Of a DNA stretch of 64,000 nucleotides, positions 53,819 through 64,000 are shown one piece after another. A program made the position numbers and the translations under genes. Within the stretch, counting starts at the first letter, position 1, and each line of letters starts with the position of its first letter. The DNA comes from Pseudopithomyces maydicus (Eukaryota; Ascomycota; Dothideomycetes; Pleosporales; Didymosphaeriaceae): assembly GCA_026873275.1 (NCBI GenBank), contig JANTUC010000007.1, forward strand, positions 1,116,001-1,180,000, given 5' to 3'. The notes under the pieces were generated by a model, which had not been told where the DNA came from, did no database searches, and saw only the letters and a list, made by a program, of their open reading frames with translations.

Positions 53819-55766
53819 TTAGTATCTCATCACCGAGTTCACGAGGCGTTTCTTCTCCAGCTGACAAGTCCTTTTGCGCATTTGCCTGCTCTTCTGGTCG
53901 TGAGTTTCCAGTGTGGAAAGACGGTTTTCCTGCGGAAAGGAAAGGAACATATTCCCAGGGGAAGGGGAGGCCGCGCATCGGCCAGTCCCAGTATGTCCCA
54001 TGGCTGCGATTGCTTCTTCTAGTTTCGCGTCCTTCAAGATGTGAGCCCAGTGGAAACTTTAGTAATTATATTGAATGAGCTCACCAATGTCCGCAACGGT
54101 TTCCAATAAATACTCAGAACTCCAAGAATAGTTTGCAGGGTCTTGAACACTTCCGAGTCGGGGCCCGGTACCCGCATCAGTGCGCCGGTAGGCGTCTCTG
54201 ACTGTGATTCAGCATTGTGCATGTTCTTAGTATGTTAGCTCGTATAAAACTGAAATTTGCATGCTCACTCAGGTGCCTACCAAAAATATGTTTGCCACTA
54301 GGAAGACAGCGTAACCTGTAAATGGCCACAGTCTTGTGATATCCAAGTTCTTCTCGATTAACTGTTTTAGTAGTGCAGTGAAACTTAGGGCCTGATCGAA
54401 CACAATCCTTGTACACATGTCGGTCGGGCTATCTGCGGCATCTGACAAAAGCAGTGGACGGTTTTCAATGACCGTAACTTCGAAGGCAGGGATGATGATT
54501 CGGCTCAAGTGGTAAAGGGAGCAAACCGAAACGAGAAGCTCGGGGCTTTCATCACAGGATTCGGCGGCAGCAAGAAGATCTATGACTGGGAGATGTATGG
54601 AGAGTTCAACATGCTCAAGGAGTTTGTCGAGTTGCACGAGCTCTCCCGCTCTTTGAGGATTTGGTACAGTATGCGAGTGGCACACCCAGGTTCGAACTTT
54701 AGTCCTGATTCAAATTAGTTTTAAATCTTCTACCTGGATGAGGAAACGTGTACCAGATGCCTAATAGCCTGATCATGTGTGCCATGAACGAGATAGGCTT
54801 TTCTTCATGCATACACGGTCTCCAGTCACGGCTCAGCTGGGGGCCGATTGTGAGGTCTACTCCTTGAATGGAGCCTCCTTCGCCGAATTGTGCTGGCAGC
54901 GGTAAACCGACTGCAGTCTCACAGAGCTGAGCAGAACTAAAGTCTTCACTCCCAAGGCACATGGAGCACCAGCTCGCCCAGAAAGATCGTCTTCTGATCT
55001 CGCGATCGAATTGCAGGCTAGCGTTCGGACAAGACTCGTAGGGTTCTTGCAATTCATCATAGGCGAGCAGTCGGCTGAGTTGATATGCAAGAGATGCATG
55101 AACTTTGGCCCGAATGATGTCACCCCGCGAGAAATAGTAGAGATGCAATACCTGCAGGGTTTGTATCTTGAGTACGGAGGGCTCATCGACGTGAGACAGT
55201 ACCTCGACACTGGCGGCATGAGCCCACGACCAAGATTGCTCATAGAGTTTCTGCATGGGGAGCACCTTGATGTGTCTCTGGTATGGTGAATGCACCTCGA
55301 GGAGAAAGATTGCGGCGAGCGCGGAAATGGCTCGCTGGAGATAGTCGGGCGTCTTCTTCAGCATGTAGACCTGGAAGGAGACGGTTTTGTGGAACAGCAA
55401 GTTCGCATTGTACACGCGTTTGTAGAAGACCTCATGCAGCAGCAGGCCGACTTCGGTGGGTGGCAATTCAGCTGTTTCCGGGTGGGCCAAGCAGTGGAAA
55501 GGGATGGAAGGCTCTGGGCTAGTGCGGCGTCTCTTTGCTGCTGCGCTCGCCGTCGTTGTCGACATCGTTGTCGCTGCTTTGGCTCGCCTAGTCTTTTGTG
55601 CAATCTGCTTCCGGTCCGGTGGCGCTGGGTATGTACACATGGCACTTTGCTTGCGGCATCGTTCACAGGAGGGCAATTCTCTGCCACATTTGAGCTTCTG
55701 CTCTCTACATCTCAGACAGGCGACAATAGGCCTTGGCCCATGTCCGTGAGTCTGTCCCTCTTGCAT
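53819..55766 (-). CDS. Zn2Cys6 transcription factor
   Basis: Exons 55766-54734, 54696-54281, 54201-54085 and 54031-53819 encode 592 residues. The zinc cluster, CLRCREQKLKCGRELPSC then ERCRKQSAMC, is at about residues 17-45, followed by a basic linker (AQKTRRAKAA, AAAKRRRTS). The middle domain has REIRRRSFWASWCSMCLG, a conserved fungal_trans signature. The last intron has an alternative acceptor that would give another C-terminus (stop at 53796), but it would leave only 28 nt, too short. The gene converges on the Tos1-like gene, but no functional link is shown. Confidence 0.87.
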
Positions 55767-56798
55767 GATGGAGTCGACCTACGAAGGACGCGCAAACAAA
55801 TGGCCAGATGAGGTTAGGATGACGATGAAGATGGATATCACGAGACAAAGACGGCCCCAGGGCCCACCTCGGCGGCTTCCGAGGGACGCACGCTCCACAT
55901 GTTGGCTCCTCCGACCCCTTCCGAGCCGAACCAGCCCGTTGGTGTAGGCCAACAACAACAGCATGCCCGTATAGGTAGTCTACTGGAGACCAAAACTTGT
56001 GCTATCAAGTTAACTCGATACCTTTCTGCTATTATAAAAATTATAGAAGAGATTAGCAGAATATAAGATACAGCCATAAATTCGAAGAGCTACCGGGAGG
56101 TTTTACTAAGGCTCGAGCGTTGCTTCGCAATAATGGTGAGTTCTCAACACGGTTCCCTGCATGGTGGTCACATACTAATTCATTAAAACAAGCTCGAAAT
56201 GCTGTAAGTTGAAAAGAACGAAGGAAACGTTGTGTTACTATTTTAGCTAACATGACGCAGTCGCATTTTCACATCTTTCACACCAGTGGCTCATATCGTC
56301 TGCGAATCGTCCACTGAGAAACATTTTGCCATCCGCAATAAGACTTACTCTATTCCTCACAAGACACGCTGTACTATCAGTCTTGCTGGACCCGGGCTTC
56401 GTAGAGACGCCTAGGGAGACGATGCTTTCAAGCCTAATGCCTCGTATAAAGATGGATTATCGTCCTCGTCCACGATTGGAATATACGTCTTAGTTATAGT
56501 GGTTAGGTTCTAATAGAGGAAAAGGTTACTAGTATAAAGTAGTATATTAGAGAAGCCTTTTTATGCTCTTATATACTTTTTAGCTTTTATAGTACTAGAA
56601 CTTGTTATTTATCTTATTATTCTAATATACTCTCCGCGCCCTTATTAATTGTATTTTTTTATTTAGTATATTATCTTATTACTTTTTATTACTAAATTTA
56701 TTACGTCTAGTTTGCCTTTAGCTGGAGTCGGCATGACCTATATAGGTTTTAACAATAGTAATTAAAAATCAGCCTAATGCCTCGCTAGAGTAAATAGG
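55767..56798. other. Promoter of the regulator passing into an AT-rich island
   Basis: From about 55970 the sequence becomes AT-rich, most strongly at 56480-56790, with many stops in all frames. It looks like a mutated repeat (RIP-like) but no intact element or terminal repeat was seen. Confidence 0.55.
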
Positions 56799-57284
56799 AT
56801 GAATAGATACGATACGTGTAGAGCGTTTCCCTTCTTCTCGCTAAGATCGATTGATCTTCATACTCGGACTAAGAGGGAAGAGAAAATATATAAAGCGGAA
56901 CGGCTGTTGAGAGTCGATTACGTACGTGAAGCATATGTAGCCGTGCTGAAGACAATGACCAAACAACAGTTTGTGTCTGAGGTAAGATCAATTACAATAT
57001 TTCTAAATACTAATTATGTACAGATGCTTGACATCCTCAATAAAGACCCAGCTTTGGGAGGCAGGAAAAAGTCATCAGGGAAGAAAAAGGTAAGGGGTGA
57101 AAAGGATAGGAGATCTGGTTCTGATAACGATGAACACGAGGCAAAAGATGATAGGCCCATGTGGACCGTTAGTCAGCGCGGGCGCCGGATCAGAGCACCA
57201 GTTATCTGGCCGTCTGCGACGGAGTCATCGGATGAGGGTGAGGACGACCAGTCCTCAGCATCTTTGTATGAGCCAGATGCTTAG
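56799..57284 (+). CDS. Hypothetical charged protein in AT-rich island
   Basis: A frame of 161 codons that probably contains a 42-nt intron (56982-57023; GTAAGA...ACTAAT...TACAG), which would leave 147 residues. Near the start a helical stretch is visible (RTKREEKIYKAERLLRVDYV then YVAVLKTMTKQQFVSE), joined to MLDILNKDPALGG, then a lysine/arginine-rich and acidic disordered tail. The start ATG is uncertain; upstream is AT-rich. I do not recognise the family. The helical part could be the tail of a larger broken gene. Confidence 0.45.
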   Translation: MNRYDTCRAFPFFSLRSIDLHTRTKREEKIYKAERLLRVDYVREAYVAVLKTMTKQQFVSEVRSITIFLNTNYVQMLDILNKDPALGGRKKSSGKKKVRGEKDRRSGSDNDEHEAKDDRPMWTVSQRGRRIRAPVIWPSATESSDEGEDDQSSASLYEPDA

Positions 57285-57399
57285 CACAGATACGTAGGTG
57301 ATGCATGCAATTCAATTGTAAAACCAAGATATAATACCTAAATATGGATACGGGCTCTATACTAGTAGCTCTGCATTGCAAGCTTGGACTACGGGCCGA

Positions 57400-58896
57400 C
57401 TATCCGATAGACATTTCTTCCCCATCAACACTATCCATAGACTCGTCATGATCTTCAATAACTCGATCCATTTTTCCAATGGTATCCGTTAGAAGCATCG
57501 CCATGCGTTGCTCCCGCGACATAACGACTATCGCGTCATTGAGTCGGTTCGTGATGGTCGTATGGTTCTCCTTCGATAACTCTAGTGAAGGCCGGCTTGC
57601 GGTATGGATTAGGTCGAGGTGCTGATTCATTCGAGCATTGACCTGTCGACACAACTCCACCAATTGTTTCCGGGGTTCGTCCAGACTCGAGAGGTCTACG
57701 TCCGGGAGGCGCTTGGATTTGTTAGTTCTTGGACCATAGAGTTCGTTTCAGCAAAAAACACGTACCATGGTGGGCGGCATCGCATTACCGTAGGAAGCGC
57801 CTATCGAATCTAAATACCTCAAGGTATCTAGGTCAAGTGTGTTGTGTGGTTGTTGCATCTCTGGTCTCTCTTTTGGCGCCAGCTTCGCTGTGGCGCTTGA
57901 CGGAGCGGTTGGTAGGATGGCCTGGTTGGCACCCGCTGAAACTTGTCCGGAGTCATGGTCTTCGGTTGGTGTGGCTGATGGGTCTGGTAGGTGATTACTA
58001 TGGCCTTGAAGGCGAGCGTTGGGAGGAGCAGATTTCTCCGCAGCACCTCCTTGGTCCTGTGGGGCACCTTGGTCTTGTGGAGGGTCTTGTGGAGGGTTTT
58101 GTGGAGGGTCTTGTGGAGGGTCTTGTGGAGGGTCTTGTGGAGGGTTTTGTGGAGGGTTTTGTGGAGGGTCTTGTTTTGGGGGAGAGGCCTGATCTTGAAG
58201 GGGTGCTTGCTGTTGGGATATGGTCCCTGTTTTAGATCGTTCTAAGAGGAACCTGTCGAATTCCGCCTTTATGGCAGCATCTTGGAGCATGTCAAAGCTG
58301 GATGACGCTCCCAACATGGACGTTGCTGGCAAAGCTGCCCCAGTGAAGGTCGGCTGCGCAACCGGCCAAGGACCATTGGTGTGACTTGATGGCCAGGGCT
58401 GACCCCAACCTGACTGATAAAATGTGTTTTGCGGTTGGTTGCATGGGAAGCCTTGTGGTCCAGAGGTGGTGCTATGGTTGGGATCCCACGCAGCTGATGG
58501 CATATACGTGGGCGCGTTGTTAGTACTCATCCCCCCAAGGGACGCATTATTAGATGCTGCCCACGGTGGTTGAGTAAGCTGTGCGTTGAAAACCGGTGGT
58601 GTCTGCTGCTGAAACAAGTTGTTCTGCTGCTGGAACAAGTTGCTCTGCTGCTGGAACAAGTTGATCTGCAGTTGTGGCGTGGGGCCGGGGTGACTGCCAT
58701 GGCTACTGGGCGACATGTAACTGCTTCCGAAGTTCAGGTTTTTCATTAGACCTAGCTGCTGGTTGGCGTCGTGCAGGTGGTGGTCCGGATGACCATGACT
58801 GCTAGGCCCGATCAGGTTGTTATTTCCATCCGGGCCTGCTGGCTTTGGCGGCTGCTGCTGAAACGGATTCGCAGGTTGCTGCTTATCGTCTGCCAT
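57400..58896 (-). CDS. Gln/Pro-rich low-complexity protein with C-terminal coiled coil
   Basis: Exons 58896-57766 and 57711-57400 encode 480 residues; the 54-nt intron keeps phase. The N-terminal 350 residues are Gln/Asn/Pro/Ser-rich: a three-fold LFQQQ(S/N)N heptad (58615-58680), and a DPPQ/NPPQ tetrapeptide array (58071-58176). The C-terminal part after the intron, RLPDVDLSSLDEPRKQLVEL and SREQRMAMLLTDTIGKMDRV, looks helical and coiled. The ATG at 58896 (MADDKQQPANPF) is used because the longer frame opens with TTG. No function is recognisable. It resembles prion-like or scaffold proteins in composition only. Confidence 0.65.
58071..58176 (-). repeat. 12-bp coding repeat (DPPQ/NPPQ), about 9 units
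   Basis: The plus-strand unit GGTCTTGTGGAG alternates with GGTTTTGTGGAG; on the coding strand these give DPPQ or NPPQ. The unit is a multiple of three, so copy number can change without breaking the frame. Confidence 0.93.
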
Positions 58897-59299
58897 GACT
58901 ACCGTACTGAACCACGGGTAGAGTGAACAATGATGATACAAAGTTTTTGAAGAACTGCACTCGCTGAGTAGTATTATATTGTTGGCGTGCTACGATTGCA
59001 AGTGAAGGTGGGCCGTCTAGGTTAGACGGGTGAGGGCCGTGCGCTACGGTTGCAAACGAGAAAGATACATGTAGGTAAAGGTGTGTGGCCTGGTTTGGAC
59101 ATGCATGTAAAGGCAGTCCTCAGCACAAAGACACAAATTCCAGCCGCTGCCATTCTGATAAATATTAATTATAGCGCTTGAATATAGCGACAAAACTGAC
59201 AGGGCAGTCGACTAATGGAGCGAGACGAAAACGACCAGAGCGTGAGCGACACAAGAACAGTTGAAACCGTACATCATATGGAAAAAAATAAAGCAGACT
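58897..59299. other. Intergenic within island
   Basis: About 400 bases between two divergent genes. Nothing was seen. Confidence 0.45.
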
Positions 59300-59593
59300 A
59301 TGACCATGGAGCGGGCGAGACATGAACATATGTGGGATGTCTTCATGAAGACCGGAGGTATGTGTGTAGGGGTTGTTGGACATGTTGCTGAAATAATTGC
59401 TAATTCGACATTAGAAGTAGCATCGAAAGGCGAACGTTACCGTGAAAAGCTTCATCAGACAGGAGGCTACAGTGCTATCGGAACTGTAGACGTCAACTAT
59501 ACAAAGTTACCTGCTTCAACTTCAGAATGGATAGAGGAAGCTAAAGCCTTGAGAAAAAAGCTGGAGGGATTCGATCGTAGCAAGCTCTGGTGA
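59300..59593 (+). CDS. Small hypothetical protein (97 residues)
   Basis: The ATG at 59300 opens MTMERARHEHMWDVFMKTGG, then MCVGVVGHVAEIIANSTLEV and KALRKKLEGFDRSKLW. The middle may form an amphipathic or membrane-associated helix. The longer frame upstream starts with TTG and is not used. It is isolated in the AT-rich island and has less biased composition than its flanks, which supports it weakly. No family is recognised. Confidence 0.4.
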   Translation: MTMERARHEHMWDVFMKTGGMCVGVVGHVAEIIANSTLEVASKGERYREKLHQTGGYSAIGTVDVNYTKLPASTSEWIEEAKALRKKLEGFDRSKLW

Positions 59594-59852
59594 ATGATAT
59601 TAAACTGAGAGGCATATGCCTGTTCGTCAGCTCCAATAAATAAGAACAGGTCTACTCTATATTTTGCGAAAATAGCATATATGACGCCGAGAAACTCTAT
59701 TCGGGCCATCTTCATGCCAGGGTATACTTGACCCTGGTAGAAAAGAGTCCCGAGCGCCTGTTACGTCTAACTTCGGGACCTGCGCAGCATTATTAGAGCC
59801 AGTAAGTTAACCCCTTAGAAAACCTATCTTAATAACTTAAACTTACAAAAAC

Positions 59853-60442
59853 TTAGACAGCGGGGCTTATAATTTGTCTAGGAAAATAGATAGTTTCCGC
59901 AGCTTGCAGATTAAACCCCTCTCCGCCACACTTCGTTGTCATAAGGAGGACTTCAATATGCCTATTTAGGCGATTGAAATCCTCTCGAATCTCTTGCCGT
60001 CGACCAGAGGGTATTCCCCTATAGATTATCTCGTAGGGAATCTGATTTGCCTCGAGTATGTATGACGCCACATCCAGGGTCCCAAAAACTCGTCAAACAC
60101 TATCACCTTGCCTGTCGTCGTTCTTATGGTTTCATTGATATGTGTTTCAAAGGCGTCCGTACGAGGAGAGCTGTACAAATGTTTTCCGGTGGTTGCCTTT
60201 TTCAAAGCCTGGCGTGCTGCATGGCCTTTATAATGAACAGCATGCTCATCAGATGACTCATCGGAGTCGTTCGAGTGACTGTGCGGGGGTATCAATGGGT
60301 GGAAAAGCGACTGCCGCGCCTTGATCATGTCCGGCCCGATGTGTCGTCGTTTGCTGCCACCGGACATTCCTTCGTCTGTCATCCCCGCTCCAAACTTACG
60401 AGATCTCGTGCTCTTGTACTTCTTGTCCCAGATACTCCTCAC
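59853..60442 (-). pseudogene. SNF2-family helicase remnant (C-terminal helicase lobe)
   Basis: The minus strand holds a linker (IWDKKYKSTRSRKFGAGMTD) and then GKVIVFDEF, SYILEANQIPYEIIYRGIP, REDFNRLNRHIEVLLMTTKC and GGEGFNLQAAETI. These match motifs IV to V of the SNF2/Rad54 helicase C lobe. The frame shifts at the A5 run 60084-60088 (plus strand), where one base would restore FGTLDVASY. The N-terminal ATPase lobe and motif VI are missing, and AT-rich sequence follows, so this is a broken copy. Whether it came from a mobile element is not shown. Confidence 0.7.
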
Positions 60443-60840
60443 CGTTATTTAGTATCTTTATTGTGCATCTTTAGGATTATCTAATATCTTTACCTCTATC
60501 GCCTTAATTATTGTTCTTTTAAATAGTAGCTATCTTTCATAATCCAAAAACAGTACTCCTGGTTGTTTCACCTTCAACATGATTGATGTATGACATCATC
60601 TGATTAGCCTGCCCATGACTTTCGTTCTACACAAATTCTGTGATGCGCTCGTTGAGAATGGGCGCAATGAAAAAGTCCAATCTTCGAAACTCGAGGACGC
60701 AAAATAAATCGGCCCTATTGACGTTCGCTTATGGACTAGGTTTTGTTTGCTCGAATTTGAAGTTCAATTCATAATCAGATTCGATGATGGCGTTCATGAG
60801 CAGACATAGTACGTTCCGTGAAGATTTCTAAACTAAAAAT
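60443..60840. other. AT-rich intergenic
   Basis: About 400 AT-rich bases between the helicase remnant and the monooxygenase stop. No coding signal. Confidence 0.5.
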
Positions 60841-62244
60841 CTATATCCAGTCCTGCGGACTCGTCAAACCCAACGTGCTGCTTTCCTCTCGCGTTTCCCT
60901 TGCCTTTGCGTTAACATTTTCCATGTCGAAGCCCGCGATCTTCTTATAAACATTGCCAATCTCTTCTAGCTCTTCTTTCGGAATTACATCATACACATCT
61001 GCAAAACCCTGAGGTGCTCTCTCCTCTGCCAATTGTAAGACGTGATCTGGGCCGTTCGCACGGTTCGCCATGACAATTTGGGCTGTAGGTGGTAATCTTT
61101 CCAATTCATACGCTTTCAAGGCCGCACTGACATCTTCAGTCAGCACTTTCAAATGGGTAGCCAGCACTTTGGCGTCGATGATAGCCTGGGACGCCCCGTT
61201 GGATCCAATAGGGTACATGGCGTGCGCAGCATCGCCAAGGAGGGTCAGACGCCCGAACGACCATTGCTCCACTGGGTCACGATCTGACATGGGGAACTCG
61301 AAAACCTTGTCAGTTTTATCGATGAGATCCTTCATGTCAAGGCCCCCGCATTTCCATGATTCGAATGGTCCCTCAAAGATGCTCTTGTCAACAGCCTTTG
61401 TCCAGTCTGTCTTTGGTGGTGTCAGATCCTTGTCATCTTTCTCTCGGACGCGCAACTCTGCTATCCAATTCACCAGACTCTTGCCCTGATCCGCCGACCG
61501 TTGAGAGATCGGATATGCAATAAACTTTTGATCGGCATGGCCTGCCCAAACCATCGAGGCACCAGTGAGATACGGCGCGCGTTCTAAGCAGCCGCGCCAA
61601 AGAATGCGACCCGAGAAGCGTGGCGGCCCCTCGTGGGGATAGAGAATCTTTCTTGCGGTTGAGTTGATGCCATCGGCTGCTATCAACACATGCCCAGAAA
61701 CAACGGATAGCTCTGCAGGTGCGCCGTCCTGCCTCTGTGAGAAGTGTGCGGTGATGGTTTTCGTATCCTGCGAGAAGGATGTCAAAGCATGGTTTAGATG
61801 CACAGCACCTGTGCCCAGGCGTTCTTTGACCGCACTCAACAGTAACATCTGGAACTCGCCCCGATGGATTGAAAACTGCGGCACGGCATAGCCTGCATGC
61901 ATGCCTCTCTGCTCGCTGAGAATTGGATCTCCATGGCGGTTGTAAAAATTCAATTCCTGTGTCTTGATGCCCGTCTTTTCAAGTGCTTCCATCAGCCCAA
62001 GGTTTCGCAGAATAAGCACGGCAGAAGGCTGGACATTGATGCCAACGCCCAACGTGGTGAGGGTTGACGATGCTTCGAATACATGGATATCTGTGAAACC
62101 AGCAGCATTCAGCGTTAGCGCCGCCGTCAGGCCGCCAATCCCAGCACCAGCAATCACTAGCAGGTGTAAAAGTTAGCCAGAGCACATGCACTTGGTACCA
62201 CGGAGTTTCCTACGGATTTTGGGCTGGGAGCTCAAGAAGGGCAT
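60841..62244 (-). CDS. FAD-dependent monooxygenase, salicylate hydroxylase-like
   Basis: Exons 62244-62214 and 62156-60841 encode 448 residues. The short first exon MPFLSSQPKI joins LIAGAGIGGLTAALTLNAAG, the dinucleotide-binding GxGxxG. HVLIAADGINSTARKILYP is the DG motif and LTLLGDAAHAMYPIGSNGA the second FAD motif, so this is a class A flavoprotein hydroxylase. These enzymes hydroxylate aromatic acids with NAD(P)H. The substrate cannot be fixed. It lies just right of the AT-rich island and shows no frame defect. Confidence 0.9.
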
Positions 62245-62670
62245 TTTGGATCAGAGCTCAGCTCGCACAACTACTTCGAAGCGGCCACGACAAGCGGACG
62301 TTATTATTATCCTGTGGTATGTTCCGACTTTCGGAAGGGAAGTAGATCCATAGAATTACCGATTCTCATTGCCGCGTGCCTCGCTAGCTTAGCGCGACAA
62401 TCGCAAAGACCAATTTCTTCAATACGAATGAGTGATGCGCCTTGAGAATCCCTCCAATGGGGCTTGCACCTGGGGCTTGTGGTGGGGACACATACAGTAA
62501 CGCCCAAGGCCGTTTCTCCATGCACACCTACTACTACCTATGCCATCAGGATCGCCGGGACTACGGTGGAAAACAAGCGTTGATTAGATCAGCTATGAAA
62601 CCATGCCGAGTCATCAGATTGCCCAAATCAACAGTCTCTTGTTTCCTGGCAGTATATCTCACCACCATGT
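62245..62670. other. Intergenic, monooxygenase promoter
   Basis: About 430 bases upstream of the monooxygenase and downstream of the next minus-strand gene. Nothing else was seen. Confidence 0.5.
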
Positions 62671-63510
62671 TCAGAACATTGGCTGATCACTCATGTATTT
62701 CCACATCAGGTCTGTGAAATTTCCGCCTTCGTCCATCAAGCGCGCTGCAGGGCTCACAAAGTCGTCGGGCATGTTCTGCATGCATCCAAAAAAGGCATAT
62801 TCAAAGACCCAGTCCACCCCATCCATCCAATTGCACATGTCCCGTGTAAAGGCGTGGACACTTTCATAGTTCCTGTCGATGCTGGCAATTTCGGACACGA
62901 TGACAGGTAGTCCAAATTTCTCGTGCATGGAAGAGATGAATTGCTGGCATTCTGTTGTTTGGATGCCATACCAGTGCAGACCAAGGTAGTCGGGCCGAGC
63001 GTCTTGCACTAGCTCCATAAATTCAGCAATCCATTGCTGGCCTGCAGGGTCAGAGGCACAAGATGGAGAGACGAGCTGTTTGTGGCGCTCGTTGCGAAGT
63101 GCAGGGGTAACCTGGTACCATATGAGTATGCCATACGGTCTTGATACTAGCTGTCGAGAGATAACGTCGTGCACTTCGATCTTTGTTATGGGATGAGAAA
63201 AGTGACGCACCTGGTTATGCCAGTAATCAGCTGCTTTCTGCGGACTGATGCCGTTTCTTTCGGGCTCATTAAAGAAATGAATAATGGGTTGATCAGAATC
63301 CATGATCCATTGCCATTCATTGCCATTGAGCTCGCGCTCGAGATGGATCATAGGACGGAAGGGAGCTCGGCCTTTCAATTCGGGTGGAACCCAGGCATTC
63401 CAGTTAGAAACAGAAGATATTGGGCCATCGAAAGTAACAGTGTCCATTCTCGAAGGTAGGTTCTGGGTGTTAGTCCAGTCCCAAAGCAGCGATCGTTTCT
63501 TGATGACCAT
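62671..63510 (-). CDS. GH128-like glycosyl hydrolase catalytic core, no signal peptide
   Basis: A 279-codon frame from ATG 63510. RSLLWDWTNTQNLPSRMDTV starts the domain; IIHFFNEPERNG carries the acid/base Glu, and YLGLHWYGIQTTEC and LPVIVSEIASIDR hold the second catalytic Glu. This is the fungal glycosyl hydrolase core family now linked to endo-beta-1,3-glucanases. A GTGCGT...CGACAG stretch at 63211-63149 (plus strand) is a possible in-frame 63-nt intron; removing it would leave 258 residues. There is no signal peptide, so the protein is probably intracellular, as in some relatives. It may act on wall or storage glucan. Confidence 0.85.
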   Translation of the reverse strand: MVIKKRSLLWDWTNTQNLPSRMDTVTFDGPISSVSNWNAWVPPELKGRAPFRPMIHLERELNGNEWQWIMDSDQPIIHFFNEPERNGISPQKAADYWHNQVRHFSHPITKIEVHDVISRQLVSRPYGILIWYQVTPALRNERHKQLVSPSCASDPAGQQWIAEFMELVQDARPDYLGLHWYGIQTTECQQFISSMHEKFGLPVIVSEIASIDRNYESVHAFTRDMCNWMDGVDWVFEYAFFGCMQNMPDDFVSPAARLMDEGGNFTDLMWKYMSDQPMF

Positions 63511-64000
63511 TGTGATTATGGAAACACTTTTGGATGTTGCTTCACGAAATCGACCTGTGGGTTATCAACGTTGTAGGGTTATTGAGGACTATTGTAAAAG
63601 TGCTGGAAATCAGCAACTTATACTTTCCTTTATCGCTCAGTGCATACTCGCGCCTCAGGTAAGGGTGAGGGCGCCGAGTTGCTGGAAATTGTGGCTTGTA
63701 TTCCGATAGCTGAGCGATTTCCTGCCATGGTTTGCGGCTATACCGTACGTTGTAGCTTAACAACGACTTTGAGTCTTACAGTAAGACTCCTTCTGTTCGA
63801 ATTCACGTCTAAGTACCAAAAAGGATGTTAAGTCAGTTGCGGGCAGCGCCTAAACATCAGCTGACTGTATTGAGAAACCGTACCACCGCCGAGGTGACGG
63901 TCTGCAGCAGCTGAGGAAGTATCACGAGATGGAATATCAGGTCTCCGAAAGAATAACTTGGTCAGATTTACGGGCGTTCTTAGGGCGCATAAAAAAGGCT
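63511..64000. other. Intergenic, right edge
   Basis: About 490 bases upstream of the GH128-like gene. No gene could be supported. Confidence 0.5.

Larger units (their letters stand above)
55970..60830. other. AT-rich accessory island
   Basis: Long AT-rich stretches at 55970-56800, 59590-59850 and 60440-60830 enclose three short unfamiliar genes and a helicase remnant. Base composition and gene content differ sharply from both flanks. Confidence 0.6.

Noticed and set aside
1..64000. CRISPR array, bacterial operon or phage genes
   Set aside because: Spliced eukaryotic genes throughout; the tandem arrays have no spacer structure.

Overview
The window is nuclear DNA of a filamentous ascomycete (Pezizomycotina, most likely Dothideomycetes). 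Genes are dense on both strands, most introns are 42-65 nt with CTAAC/CTGAC-like branch sites, there are four Zn2Cys6 regulators, two MFS transporters and fungus-specific wall proteins (a giant GH16 protein, a Tos1-like protein, a GH128-like enzyme). An AT-rich island near the right end resembles a decayed repeat. I rebuilt the gene models by hand from reading frame, splice sites and protein-family motifs; exon sums agree with codon phase for nearly all models.

Layout. 0-9 kb: a BM3/CYP505-type P450 cut by the left edge, a Zn2Cys6 regulator, a DHA1-type MFS exporter and a Dal5-like MFS transporter (a possible small metabolic cluster), then a small conserved protein. 10-20 kb: a large Zn2Cys6 regulator, an AlkB-like dioxygenase, a pepsin-family protease, an ABM-domain protein and another Zn2Cys6 regulator. 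20-33 kb: mostly housekeeping: a DPP-type peptidase, an intron-containing tRNA, a Cys12-like PLP enzyme, an NDUFAF7-like methyltransferase, a CitE/CLYBL-like lyase, TVP23 and a 2-hydroxyacid dehydrogenase. 36-46 kb: a seven-helix Frizzled-like receptor and an 1814-codon-scale GH16 protein with a very acidic repeat tail. 46-54 kb: CDC26, a mitochondrial-type protein, SDC1/Dpy-30, ribosomal protein S13 (uS15) and a Tos1-like wall protein. 54-64 kb: a Zn2Cys6 regulator, an AT-rich island with a SNF2 helicase remnant, a Q/P-rich repeat protein and small orphan genes, then a flavin monooxygenase and an intracellular GH128-like protein.

Two features affect how the annotation should be read. First, at least seven one-base losses in short homopolymers break otherwise intact genes, including the essential ribosomal protein S13; this looks like sequencing undercall rather than pseudogenes. 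Second, at least four introns use GC-AG borders, which standard gene finders may miss. The most novel object is the GH16 protein at 40452-46047, which joins a glucanase-like domain to unfamiliar helical modules, a duplicated Cys-containing module and a decapeptide acidic repeat.
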